A model generated the notes under the pieces. That model ran no database searches. It saw only the letters and a program-made list of their open reading frames with translations, and had not been told where the DNA came from. A stretch of 64,000 nucleotides of DNA from Clostridium sp. MCC353 (GTDB lineage: Bacteria; Bacillota; Clostridia; Lachnospirales; Lachnospiraceae): positions 107,130-171,129 of the forward strand of contig NZ_WQPN01000066.1 in the NCBI RefSeq assembly GCF_018785315.1, in the 5' to 3' direction. Both the position numbers and the translations under genes were made by a program. Below, piece by piece: positions 43,454-51,974 of the stretch (positions are counted from its first letter, which is position 1; each line of letters opens with the position of its first letter).

Positions 43454-43470
43454 CTACTATTTTATTTAAT

Positions 43471-43516
43471 AATTGTTGCATCTGCTATTTTCTATATTAA
43501 TTGTTGCATTTGTTAT
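43471..43516. repeat. Short AT-rich direct repeat
   Basis: AATTGTTGCATCTGCTAT (43471-43488) and AATTGTTGCATTTGTTAT (43499-43516), period 28 bp, in the spacer between copy B and the SLC13-type gene. No coding potential is seen; purpose unknown. Confidence 0.45.
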
Positions 43517-43577
43517 ATTGCTATATTCTCGCTGCATATGTCTATTAAAATTAATCTATAAATCCGTATAAACTAAA

Positions 43578-43612
43578 AGTGCAGCGCCCCATAAGTTAAA
43601 AAGCGCCACACT
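43578..43612 (-). terminator. Terminator of the GntR-controlled operon
   Basis: AGTGTGGCGC and GGCGCTGCACT pair on the minus strand (G-U pairs allowed), followed by TTTTAGTTT. It lies about 70 bp after the SLC13-type stop. Confidence 0.55.
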
Positions 43613-43683
43613 CAATATACTGCTATTTTTAATTACTCCTTCATCAGCTCAATCGTCCCTGATTTTCCTCCCCTTCCCATCCC

Positions 43684-44964
43684 TTATAAATAAAGCGGAT
43701 AAAACACCGGAACCAGCGAAATAATGAGAATCCCCGCCACAATATCAAAGGGCAGCGAATACCTGACAAAATCCTTAAACCCATATCCATAACCAGTAAC
43801 CATAGTCAGAGGAGTGCAGGACAGAGGTGTTGCCAGAGCCACCGAACTTCCCAATGTAATTCCCATGGCAAACGCATAGATATTGAGACCCAAACCGGGA
43901 CAAACGCTGATGGCCATAGGAAGCACAATCAGCAGCGCCGTACTGTTGGTTAAAAATTCACTCAAAGCGATCACTAAAACCACCATTGACGCAAAAAGAA
44001 GGTATGGCGGAACATCTTTTCCTATCAGGTTAAAAAACAGGTCCCCGATCAACTGGCCGCCGCCGCTTTTATTTACCGCCTGCATGATTCCCAGACAGCC
44101 CGCCAGCTTTCCCACCGAACTCCAGCAGACACCTGACAATGCCTTTTTCTGTGAAATACAGCCTGTAATGATACAGGCTAACGCTGCCGACGCGCCCACA
44201 ACCGCAATGGGAAATGGTTCTAAAAAGAACAGAATACCCATGATAATAAAGATGGTGAACACAATGCCCATCTTCCTTTTATCCACGAAAACAGCCGGCC
44301 CGTCACATCCGGCCCCTCCTTCCATATCTTCATTCTCCTGCCGGGACCAAATCCTCTTTCCCATGGGATAGCCAATTATCATCACATAAAGGACGAGAGC
44401 CAGAACCAGAATGGCGCCCATGGGGGCGTAGTCAAAAAAATCAAATCCTCTGCCCGCCGTTTCTTCTAAAACCCCCTGCGCCGTGATCTGGGGGGCGCTG
44501 CCGATCAACGTGCAAGCGCCTCCCACAACGCTGGCCATGGCGATGGGCATCATCAGGTTTCTCCGGTCTATTTTCCCCTCTTTAGCGGAAAGGTTATTGA
44601 GAACCGATATAAAAATTGCCAGCGTCGCAACATTGCTCATAAATGCACTGACAAGAGCACAGAGAACCAAAGATACCAGCAAAATCCTACGTTCACTGCC
44701 GCCTGACAGCCGCATAATGCAGCCGCCTATCAACTGGGCAGCTCCGGTTTCAAACATGGCCTGTCCCACAATCATCATGCTGATCACTAAAATAACAGAA
44801 CTCGAAGCAAACTGGCCGAATACAGCCTCAAATGGCGCAATTCCAAACAGCACCATCAGCACACAGCCCAGAATAGCAGTTGTGGCCATAGGCAGCCGCT
44901 CTGTTACAAACAGTAAAATACAAATACCAAAAATTATCAGGCTGCATTGAGCTATGGAAAACAA
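43684..44964 (-). CDS. SLC13-type (DASS-like) anion permease
   Basis: An integral membrane protein of 426 residues with 11-12 helices. Landmarks are ATLAIFISVLNNLSAKEG, GACTLIGSAPQITAQG (first re-entrant hairpin) and SEFLTNSTALLIVLP with SVALATPLSCTP (second). This is the divalent-anion/sodium symporter architecture used for dicarboxylates, sulfate or arsenite. I chose TTG 44964 as start because AAGGAGG lies eight bases before it; a GTG seven codons upstream lies before that site. Last gene of the leftward MFS-MBL-serine hydrolase-permease operon, so an organic acid product is a plausible cargo. Confidence 0.82.
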   Translation of the reverse strand: MFSIAQCSLIIFGICILLFVTERLPMATTAILGCVLMVLFGIAPFEAVFGQFASSSVILVISMMIVGQAMFETGAAQLIGGCIMRLSGGSERRILLVSLVLCALVSAFMSNVATLAIFISVLNNLSAKEGKIDRRNLMMPIAMASVVGGACTLIGSAPQITAQGVLEETAGRGFDFFDYAPMGAILVLALVLYVMIIGYPMGKRIWSRQENEDMEGGAGCDGPAVFVDKRKMGIVFTIFIIMGILFFLEPFPIAVVGASAALACIITGCISQKKALSGVCWSSVGKLAGCLGIMQAVNKSGGGQLIGDLFFNLIGKDVPPYLLFASMVVLVIALSEFLTNSTALLIVLPMAISVCPGLGLNIYAFAMGITLGSSVALATPLSCTPLTMVTGYGYGFKDFVRYSLPFDIVAGILIISLVPVFYPLYL

Positions 44965-45021
44965 GATTATTTCCCTCCTTCCCACCGGGCCTACCGCGTT
45001 TTTCCCACACCTTCGCCTTCA

Positions 45022-46581
45022 TCACGTTGCTTTACAGCCTGCCAGTTCAATCACGCACTGATCCTTCGGCGCGATGGGCAGGTGGTAAAGATAAGGGATG
45101 ATCGTAAGCCCTTCTGTTGAAAATGTACACGTATAGCGGATTGTAGACATCCTGGCGGCACTTCTCTGACAGAATACAAAGACATTTTCACCCGTCCAGG
45201 CTCCGCTCATCTTCACTGGATTTAATGGGTGTCCGTCAATCACATCCGGTCTGTAACCCCGAATCCGTTTGTGCAGGGAATCTTCAGGGCCGCTGATGAT
45301 ATACCCATTCCGGCTTTCCAGCCACTGTCCCTTTAATCCGATCTCTGCTGTCTGAGTTCTCTCCGGTCCGGATACTGACAGCGCCGCCCTGTCCTTTTTA
45401 AATGTAAATGCCACAGACTGAATACCGAAAGCATTTTCCTTCATCTGATATACAGTATTGGAAACCGCCCCGGCGGTCAGGCTTTCACTGCTTCCGGCAG
45501 GAGCCAGGTTAAAACTTACCAGTTCATGTTCAAGGCGCTTAACCCCCTCTTCCATCCGGGGATACTCCCGGTTGTAACAGTGAAGGTAGATAGTATTTTT
45601 AAAAATATCCATGATTTTGGCGGTTCTCGTATCATTGCACATCAACGCCACGGCCATGTTTTCCTCCGGGAAATACATGCCCTGATTGGTCCGTCCCCCG
45701 CTGAACCGCTTGCCTCCGAAATAATTTGGCGTCCCGTATAAACCGAACCCAAAACGTTTCAGATCGTGATCCTGTTTGATATCTTCTCCCGGTTTCAGCT
45801 GGTCTGCGGGCTTCTTAAAGTCCGCAGTGGGCACATTTCTCTTCCCCACCATGCGCACCAGTTCCCTATCCAAAAGCTGGCGGCCCTCCCAGGCCCCTTC
45901 CTGCAGATAAAAAAGGGAAAAGCGCAGCAAGCCTTCCGTCGTTAAGCACATCGTTGTCGGCTCAAGCTGCCCCAGCCATTGATAATCACATAAAATCTCA
46001 ATCCCCAGCGGCTCCAGAAGGCGGGGCTTTAGAAATTCAGGTACATCCATTCCATAAACCTTTTTAATCACTTGGGCAATGATATGGGGAGCCCCATTAT
46101 TATATACATACACTGTGCCCGGCTCATAGGTCAGCGGAATACGGAAAAAGCCCTGGATCCAGTTATCCGTTTCCCTCATTTCATAGAAAATATTGCGGTC
46201 ATGGCCGGTTGCCATGTTCATCAGATCGTATAATGTCACTTTATCCATGCCGGGGGCCACATCCTCTGGCACTTCATCCGCAAAGATATCCACCAGCCTG
46301 TCGTCAAGCGTAATCTTTCCTTCCTGCACCGCAAACAAAATGGCAGTGGTCAAAATACCTTTGGCTGCGGAAAGGATTCTGTGATAATTATCCGCCTCAT
46401 ATGGTTTGGCGGCTTCTTTCAGCACACAATAACCATTTCTCACAATCTCCAGAGCGTGCACTTCCAGCCCCTCTTCTCTGACCTGTTTGAAAAAATCAGC
46501 TATGGCGCCGCTTGGAATTCCCTGTTGTTCCGGTGTGCTCACCGGAAACTGTCCATTGATTAACTTAGCAGTCTTATACAT
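45022..46581 (-). CDS. Serine hydrolase (beta-lactamase/PBP4-like fold)
   Basis: A protein of 519 residues from ATG 46581 after AGAGGAG. The catalytic SxxK motif is SAAK (Ser71-Lys74) in ILSAAKGILTTAILFAVQEG, and YVYNNGAP supplies the Tyr-x-Asn motif near residue 165. The first 345 or so residues are the class C-type domain and the last 170 form a beta-rich tail. No signal peptide is present, so it is a cytoplasmic esterase or amidase rather than a resistance enzyme. It is preceded by a metal-dependent hydrolase of the UlaG type and followed by an anion permease, suggesting stepwise hydrolysis of an imported ester or lactone. Confidence 0.85.
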   Translation of the reverse strand: MYKTAKLINGQFPVSTPEQQGIPSGAIADFFKQVREEGLEVHALEIVRNGYCVLKEAAKPYEADNYHRILSAAKGILTTAILFAVQEGKITLDDRLVDIFADEVPEDVAPGMDKVTLYDLMNMATGHDRNIFYEMRETDNWIQGFFRIPLTYEPGTVYVYNNGAPHIIAQVIKKVYGMDVPEFLKPRLLEPLGIEILCDYQWLGQLEPTTMCLTTEGLLRFSLFYLQEGAWEGRQLLDRELVRMVGKRNVPTADFKKPADQLKPGEDIKQDHDLKRFGFGLYGTPNYFGGKRFSGGRTNQGMYFPEENMAVALMCNDTRTAKIMDIFKNTIYLHCYNREYPRMEEGVKRLEHELVSFNLAPAGSSESLTAGAVSNTVYQMKENAFGIQSVAFTFKKDRAALSVSGPERTQTAEIGLKGQWLESRNGYIISGPEDSLHKRIRGYRPDVIDGHPLNPVKMSGAWTGENVFVFCQRSAARMSTIRYTCTFSTEGLTIIPYLYHLPIAPKDQCVIELAGCKAT

Positions 46582-46619
46582 TAAAGCTTTCTCCTCTCTG
46601 TTGCTCTTTTTCATGATTT

Positions 46620-47432
46620 TTACAGGATTTCATATCCTATTTGATACCACCGGTAAGGTTCGGGGTTCAGCAGAACGGAGGCAGGATTTATTTTCCTGAG
46701 AGCCTGACCGGCCTGGTCCATATATTCGCTCAACACCCATCCGCCTTTTCGTTCCAGGTTTTCGTGATGGAACGGAAGCGTCACTGCCGCATGGTACTTG
46801 GAAAGCATTTGACCGTATTCCTCCGGCGGCTGTTGATTCGCAGTCTGGCGCAGCAGGATGTTCGGCGCCTTCTCCTTTGCTGTCTGAAATCCGTTTAACA
46901 GCGCGGATATGCCCGATGCCATCATGATCCGTGTGTTGTCTGAACAGGTGATCATAAAATCCAGACTTTCTATGTAGCCATACGCCTGTATCTCATCAAA
47001 CCCATCCACCCCATAGATCCGCTTGGACGCTCCGCACAAATCCGAAGCCGGAAGTTCCGGTTTATTTAACAGGTTGTGTCTGGCTCTGCTGACCTCCAGC
47101 CGGAATTCCGGAAATATCAGTGTCTCCCCTGCGTTTACCGGATACATGCTGTCAAAAGGAAGATCAAATACCCGTATTAATTCCCTCATGGCAATGGAGC
47201 CGCCCACGATTTTTGAATGAAATCTTAATGTAAGCTCTTTTAAGTCAGAAATATGATCATAATGTGTATGTGTCAGAAGTATGTAATCGGCTCCTTCCAT
47301 CTGATCCAAACAAAACTCCCCGGCTGGCACCTTTGGGGTTATAAAAGGATCCGTAACAATCGTAATTCCATTGGGAAGCTTTATTTCATAACATGCCGCA
47401 TAAATCCACCGTATCTTTATTCCCCGATTCAT
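46620..47432 (-). CDS. Metallo-beta-lactamase-fold hydrolase (UlaG-like)
   Basis: A 270-residue protein with the metal-binding motif HTHYDH (in ILLTHTHYDHISDLKEL, residues 52-68) and an early GITIVTDPFITP strand. The later metal ligands are ITCSDNT and LPFHHENLE. The compact form without an extra domain resembles UlaG-type lactonases and phosphodiesterases. It starts 17 bp after the MFS stop and ends 38 bp before the serine hydrolase start. Substrate unknown. Confidence 0.82.
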   Translation of the reverse strand: MNRGIKIRWIYAACYEIKLPNGITIVTDPFITPKVPAGEFCLDQMEGADYILLTHTHYDHISDLKELTLRFHSKIVGGSIAMRELIRVFDLPFDSMYPVNAGETLIFPEFRLEVSRARHNLLNKPELPASDLCGASKRIYGVDGFDEIQAYGYIESLDFMITCSDNTRIMMASGISALLNGFQTAKEKAPNILLRQTANQQPPEEYGQMLSKYHAAVTLPFHHENLERKGGWVLSEYMDQAGQALRKINPASVLLNPEPYRWYQIGYEIL

Positions 47433-47449
47433 AATCCACCTCGTTCCTG

Positions 47450-48682
47450 TTAATTTTCCCCTCTTGCCGCCTGTTCCTCTTCAGAACGGGCCAGCGCCTT
47501 CTTAATCACATGCTGTCCGTAAGTCAGATAATATACCAGCCCTGCCGCCACGCAGACGCCCGAAAATGCAAAACAAGCCGCATAGCTGATATGGTCACAG
47601 ATCAGGCCCAGAATAGGAGAACAAACAAATCCGGTTAAATCCATGCACATAAACCAGGTGGCGGAGGCGGCCCCGCGCTCACTGGACGGCACTGAATTAA
47701 ACACCTGGCTCTGCAGCGCAGGAAGGTACATGCCGATCCCCAGTGCCCACAACACACAGGAAACCACACAGACGGAAAAGCTGTTGCAGCCGATCAGCAG
47801 AAATTCCGCAACGGCGCACATTGCAAAAGACGGAGCCACAACCCATTTCGCCCCAAAACGGTCGGCAATAAATCCTCCCAGCAGACGGGTGATCGTGCTC
47901 AGCATTCCTGCTATGGCGATGGCAGTCGCAATATCGATTCCACGTTCTTCCATAAACACAACACGGTATATATTGTTGGCGTAATAACCGATCATGATGA
48001 AAAAGCTCAATACGCAAAGCGGCATGGCTTTTAATGAAATTCCGGAAAAAATGTTAATGGATTTTTTCTTTTTAATCTTAATTTCCTTGCCTTCATCAAA
48101 TTTTACAAATAATGTGAGCAGAATAGGGATCAGCAGGACAAGCACCACCGACAAGTAAGCAGTTCTGAAACTGTATGTGGAGTATAACGTCATAGAAATC
48201 TTGGCTCCCCAAGAACTGACAAATTTAGGGAATGCTAAAAAAATTCCAAGGGCCATACCCATGCTCTTTTTATCCACTGCCGCCGTAATGGCCGCCGGCA
48301 AAGCCGTTCCCAACAATGCGAACGTAAATCCATGGATTCCTCTGCACAAAGCATACATATATACATTCCCGGTGAACGCATACATAACAGATACAATCAT
48401 CTTCAGCACAAATGCGCCGATAATCACTGTCTTTTTATTCAGCTTATCCATTCCATAACCGGCAAACGGCCGTGCCAGAATCGTGGTGCCCGTATACAGC
48501 GACGCGCATATTCCAATGACAAATGCGCTGATGCCAAGTGATTTTGCCAATGGACTGACCGGGATTTTAATCATCTCACTGGTCAGTCCGTGGGCGGTCT
48601 GAATTAAAATAATTAAAATAAAATTCCGGTTCATCATGGGCAGAAGCCAATCTTTTAAAGACCATTTTTTAGTTTCCGTCAT
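47450..48682 (-). CDS. MFS transporter
   Basis: A 410-residue major facilitator protein with 12 helices. The helix 2-3 loop ARPFAGYGMDKLNKK and its counterpart LLGGFIADRFGAK are well kept, and a Lys-rich central loop separates the halves. It is the first gene of the leftward operon, whose promoter (TTGATA at 48802-48807, 17 bp, TATCAT at 48779-48784) is overlapped downstream by a TTGGATCCAA palindrome. It likely imports the substrate handled by the two hydrolases. ATG follows AGGAGGGAC. Confidence 0.88.
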   Translation of the reverse strand: MTETKKWSLKDWLLPMMNRNFILIILIQTAHGLTSEMIKIPVSPLAKSLGISAFVIGICASLYTGTTILARPFAGYGMDKLNKKTVIIGAFVLKMIVSVMYAFTGNVYMYALCRGIHGFTFALLGTALPAAITAAVDKKSMGMALGIFLAFPKFVSSWGAKISMTLYSTYSFRTAYLSVVLVLLIPILLTLFVKFDEGKEIKIKKKKSINIFSGISLKAMPLCVLSFFIMIGYYANNIYRVVFMEERGIDIATAIAIAGMLSTITRLLGGFIADRFGAKWVVAPSFAMCAVAEFLLIGCNSFSVCVVSCVLWALGIGMYLPALQSQVFNSVPSSERGAASATWFMCMDLTGFVCSPILGLICDHISYAACFAFSGVCVAAGLVYYLTYGQHVIKKALARSEEEQAARGEN

Positions 48683-48747
48683 ACGTTTGTCCCTCCTGTT
48701 TTCGCACTCCTCTTTTGTGCTGGTTTAAATATTGGATTTTGGTTATT

Positions 48748-48902
48748 GGATTTTGGATCCAAGTTAGCTTATATCTGTATGATAATCTATTTTGCACAAA
48801 ATATCAAGTGAATTATTTTATTTTTTATATATTTTTATGTATTCAGCCAAATAATGTATCACTCATCTCTAAAATTGCAGTGGAATTTAGGATCCAAAAT
48901 CC
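48748..48902. promoter_or_regulatory. Divergent control region with paired GntR-type operators
   Basis: GGATTTTGGATCC (48748-48760) and its exact inverse GGATCCAAAATCC (48890-48902) bracket the spacer. The first lies within TTGGATCCAA at about +10 to +19 of the MFS transcript. The second is just upstream of the GntR gene promoter (TTGATT 48912-48917, 17 bp, TATGAT 48935-48940). Confidence 0.65.
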
Positions 48903-49016
48903 ATATTTAAATTGATTTTTAATGGGAAATGGACTATGATAGACACAAGAATTTCAATTATTCGATGAATTAAAATTGAATGAAATATGAGAGAGAACGG
49001 AAAGCGAGGTAACTTT

Positions 49017-49724
49017 ATGCCAACATTTGAAGAAAATCCTATGGTCAATGCCATTCAGGTTAAGCCCGTCCGGGAACAGATTATAGATTTGCTGCGGACT
49101 TTGATTTATAAAGGAGTTTATAAACCAGGCCAGGAACTGCGGCAGGAACTGCTGGCCCAGCAGCTGGGCGTTTCCCGGATGCCGGTCAGAGAGGCTCTTT
49201 TAGCTTTAGAAGCAGAAAACCTGGTGGAACTCCGTCCACACAGAGGCGCGGTTGTCATGGCCATTGATGAATCATTTATCACGGATTATTATGATATGAG
49301 AATCATGCTGGAAGGAGAGGCTGCTTACCTGGCCTGCCCTAACCTGACTGAGGAAGATGACCATTATCTGAACCGCCATCTGGAACAGGAAACCCAGGCT
49401 TTCGCAACACTGGATCATACCTCCCTGCGCAAATTCAACGCCGATTTACACCGTTTTATCTGGGAACACAGTCGGAACCAGCGGCTGATCAAAACAATGA
49501 CCCAGTATTATAACATGTCCCCGTCTACCGTTTACAAACCGGTTATGAACCAGAATACCTATGCCCAAAATGTATTCAGTCAGCATAATGAGATCATCAC
49601 CGAACTGCTCCGCCGGGACGCTGATGCCGCCCGGGACGCAATGCGCCATCATATAGATGCCTCAAAGCAGCGTACACTGGCTCTTTACCGGGTGCGGAAA
49701 GAGGAGGAGAAGGGCGGAGAATGA
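49017..49724 (+). CDS. GntR-family regulator, FCD subfamily
   Basis: A 235-residue protein from ATG 49017 after GCGAGGTAACTTT. The winged helix is at residues 12-75 (ELLAQQLGVSRMPVREALLA, then LRPHRGAVV), and an FCD ligand domain follows to residue 225 with the usual metal/effector positions (Asp in YDMRIMLEGEAA, His in FNADLHRFIW, His residues in AMRHHIDAS). It is transcribed away from the MFS operon. The paired GGATCC-containing sites in between fit repression of both directions. Effector likely an organic acid, by subfamily precedent. Confidence 0.92.
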   Translation: MPTFEENPMVNAIQVKPVREQIIDLLRTLIYKGVYKPGQELRQELLAQQLGVSRMPVREALLALEAENLVELRPHRGAVVMAIDESFITDYYDMRIMLEGEAAYLACPNLTEEDDHYLNRHLEQETQAFATLDHTSLRKFNADLHRFIWEHSRNQRLIKTMTQYYNMSPSTVYKPVMNQNTYAQNVFSQHNEIITELLRRDADAARDAMRHHIDASKQRTLALYRVRKEEEKGGE

Positions 49725-49881
49725 CCGCTCATCCGCTCTGAAGTGTGTCTGAAAATTCATTACCACCAGGATATCAGGAGTATCACGCGCAGACTGTAAT
49801 CTGAGTATATCGTTTTTCGAAAAAATATGATACAATCATTAAATAGAGTGCAAAAAAAGTTAATACCAGGGAGTAAGCATA

Positions 49882-51039
49882 ATGATATGTCAGAAATGTA
49901 AAAAGGAGATACCAGACGGCAGCAGATTCTGTCCATATTGCGGAAAAACAATTGAACTGGAAGTTAATAATAATCCAACAAACTATAGCCAGTCGGCCAA
50001 AGCCAGGAAAAAAGCCAAGAAAATCACAATTATGGTGATATCCAGCCTAATAGTCATCACATCAGCAGCGTCTATATTTTATTATTTCAAAGTGTATGAA
50101 GGAGACTTTAAAGTTGAACAAGCCCAGGACACATTTGAAGTAGGGAGAAATCAGGAACTGCTCAAGACATTAAAATATGACACTAAAAGTATAAAGGATA
50201 TCACCATAGCTGACGACGGAGGTTTTACGACTGGCCAAACCGGCGACTATACAGCAGTTTTTGATGTGATCAACAACAGAAGAAATCACCGCGACATCAG
50301 CTTTACTTACCATGTAGTCGATACGACAGCGCCTATCATCGACATTTCCAAAAATGAATTATTCATTGCCAAGGGTTCTTCCTTTGACTTAGAACAATAT
50401 GCGACGGCCCAGGATGCCGGCGGCTCATGCACGATCAGTTATTCCGGAGATTTTGACCCTGACCGGGCCGGTATATATAACATTAGCGTATTTGCGTCAG
50501 ACCCCAGCGGAAATGTGTCTGATAAAAAGAATATGACAATTACCGTTGAGGATCGCGATAACTGTGATATCCGCAATGCAAATTTTGGTGAATCCAGGGA
50601 GATAGTAAAACGGTATGAAACAAGTGAACTGGTTGCGGATGAGGATGAAATTCTTTTTTATAAAACAAGGTTTAACGATGTAGAAGCAAAGCTGATCTAT
50701 TGGTTTAACAGTCAAGACCAGCTCTATGCAGTTGGATACCTGATGGGGGACGCCTTGTTAAACCATGAATTATTCATAAGCAGTTACGATGATTTGACAG
50801 CGCAGCTTGAAGAAAAATATGGTGCGCCAGACGAACATCAAAAAATTAATAACAGCGTGGCTATTAGCGAGGGCAGTGCGCTTTGGCTAGGATATTATGG
50901 AAGGCAGGATGAGTGGTATCTCGACAACATGAGTATCAGAACTTTATTAATGTCCAGTGAGACAAATAAGATTACATTTAATTGTATCTTTTTCTCGAAA
51001 GTCTATCAGGCTGATGAAAAGCCGGCAGCGGATTATTAG
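49882..51039 (+). CDS. Zinc-ribbon membrane protein with Ig-like domains
   Basis: A 385-residue protein. A zinc ribbon CQKC...CPYC is at residues 4-22, a basic segment and one membrane helix are at about 52-73 (ITIMVISSLIVITSAASIF), and an exported part follows. The extracellular region has a DUF5011-like beta-sandwich (DTTAPIIDISKNELFIAKG to NMTITVED, about residues 150-225) and a C-terminal 150-residue domain I do not recognise. The topology is a cytoplasmic ribbon, one helix and an outside sensor-like part. A related gene follows 15 bp later. Its ATG lies after CAGGGAGTAAGCATA. Confidence 0.8.
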   Translation: MICQKCKKEIPDGSRFCPYCGKTIELEVNNNPTNYSQSAKARKKAKKITIMVISSLIVITSAASIFYYFKVYEGDFKVEQAQDTFEVGRNQELLKTLKYDTKSIKDITIADDGGFTTGQTGDYTAVFDVINNRRNHRDISFTYHVVDTTAPIIDISKNELFIAKGSSFDLEQYATAQDAGGSCTISYSGDFDPDRAGIYNISVFASDPSGNVSDKKNMTITVEDRDNCDIRNANFGESREIVKRYETSELVADEDEILFYKTRFNDVEAKLIYWFNSQDQLYAVGYLMGDALLNHELFISSYDDLTAQLEEKYGAPDEHQKINNSVAISEGSALWLGYYGRQDEWYLDNMSIRTLLMSSETNKITFNCIFFSKVYQADEKPAADY

Positions 51040-51054
51040 GGAGGTTGGGGAAAC

Positions 51055-51819
51055 ATGATTTGTCCGAATTGCGGTACAGAATTATCGAACGATATGAGAT
51101 TTTGCAATCAATGCGGAAGCCCGATCCGCCCAAATGCGAAAAAGAAAAAAGGAAAGTATATATTTCTGCTTGTTCTATGTCTGGTGACAGCCGGTGCAGG
51201 GGCTTTTGGGTATTATACCCGGTATGTAAAGCCGGTTCAGAAGTCACAGGAATCTTTTGATCAGGCACATATGTACGAAATTCAATGCTAATACACTGAG
51301 GCATTCCACTACTATTCCATGGTAATACCGGAAGATGATGAAAATTATATAAACGCCCAGAAAAAAATTGCCGAATTAAATACCCTTTTTGATGCAAATA
51401 AAATGGCCGCCACCGGTTTTATAGTCTTAGAACAAGCGGGCTACGTCCGTGAACCTTCAGAACTGACAGATATTAAGGTCAATGTGGAGATGAGGAAAAT
51501 GACCTGCCGCATTGACGGTATTGGCTTTGTGATATCCCGGGAAAACCTCAATGATGTTAACTATCACCCATCCAAAAAATCGGATACAGATGATTATTAT
51601 ATTACAGAATATAAAGCCCCCTTTGTAGAAAATGGTTTTCTTACCGCAGATATGAATTTTATTCTACAGGATACAAGTGAGGCGTATTTTAATCTTGAAG
51701 AATTGTATACCAATGGAGAACTCGTGAAAGATGCGCTGTTGGCGGATTTTATTGACCTTTATAAAGAAACAGGGAATTTACCATCGTTTTCCGGTAGTGA
51801 TTCTAAAGAGATAAAATAG
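51055..51819 (+). pseudogene. Zinc-ribbon membrane protein, split by an in-frame TAA
   Basis: One frame of 255 codons is interrupted only by TAA at 51289-51291 (codon 79). The first part has the zinc ribbon (CPNC, CNQC), a Lys-rich stretch and a membrane helix (YIFLLVLCLVTAGAGAFGYY). The second part continues in the same frame as YTEAFHYYSMVIPEDDENY to the natural TAA at 51819. This is a single substitution-type loss of an otherwise complete gene, or a sequencing error. The upstream gene at 49882 is its intact relative with a different outer domain. A start at 51055 follows GGGAGGTTGGGGAAAC. Confidence 0.75.
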
Positions 51820-51910
51820 ACAGCCCGCAGAATCCGTCCTTTGAAGCTCTCAGAGAGCACTGTTAATACTGCAGAACGAATGCTGTAATATCTCCAAAAA
51901 TTGACCTTTA

Positions 51911-51950
51911 GCCGATAGAACCGGAAATTATAATATCCGGTTCTATCGGC
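51911..51950. terminator. Bidirectional terminator
   Basis: Perfect 15-bp arms GCCGATAGAACCGGA and TCCGGTTCTATCGGC lie between convergent units: the zinc-ribbon genes (rightward) and glycan locus 3 (leftward, last stop 51975). Confidence 0.75.
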
Positions 51951-51974
51951 CAAAAGCCACACATTTAAAGTCTG

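Larger units (their letters stand above)
42383..43460 (-). repeat. Direct repeat, about 1.08 kb, copy B
   Basis: Same extent as copy A: gene, leader, promoter. Unlike copy A it is not followed by the GTGTAAAG-type terminator, so the duplicated unit stops at or before the stop codon. Confidence 0.8.

Noticed and set aside
45022..46581. Antibiotic-resistance beta-lactamase
   Set aside because: It has the fold and SxxK motif but no export signal, an extra C-terminal domain and a catabolic operon context.
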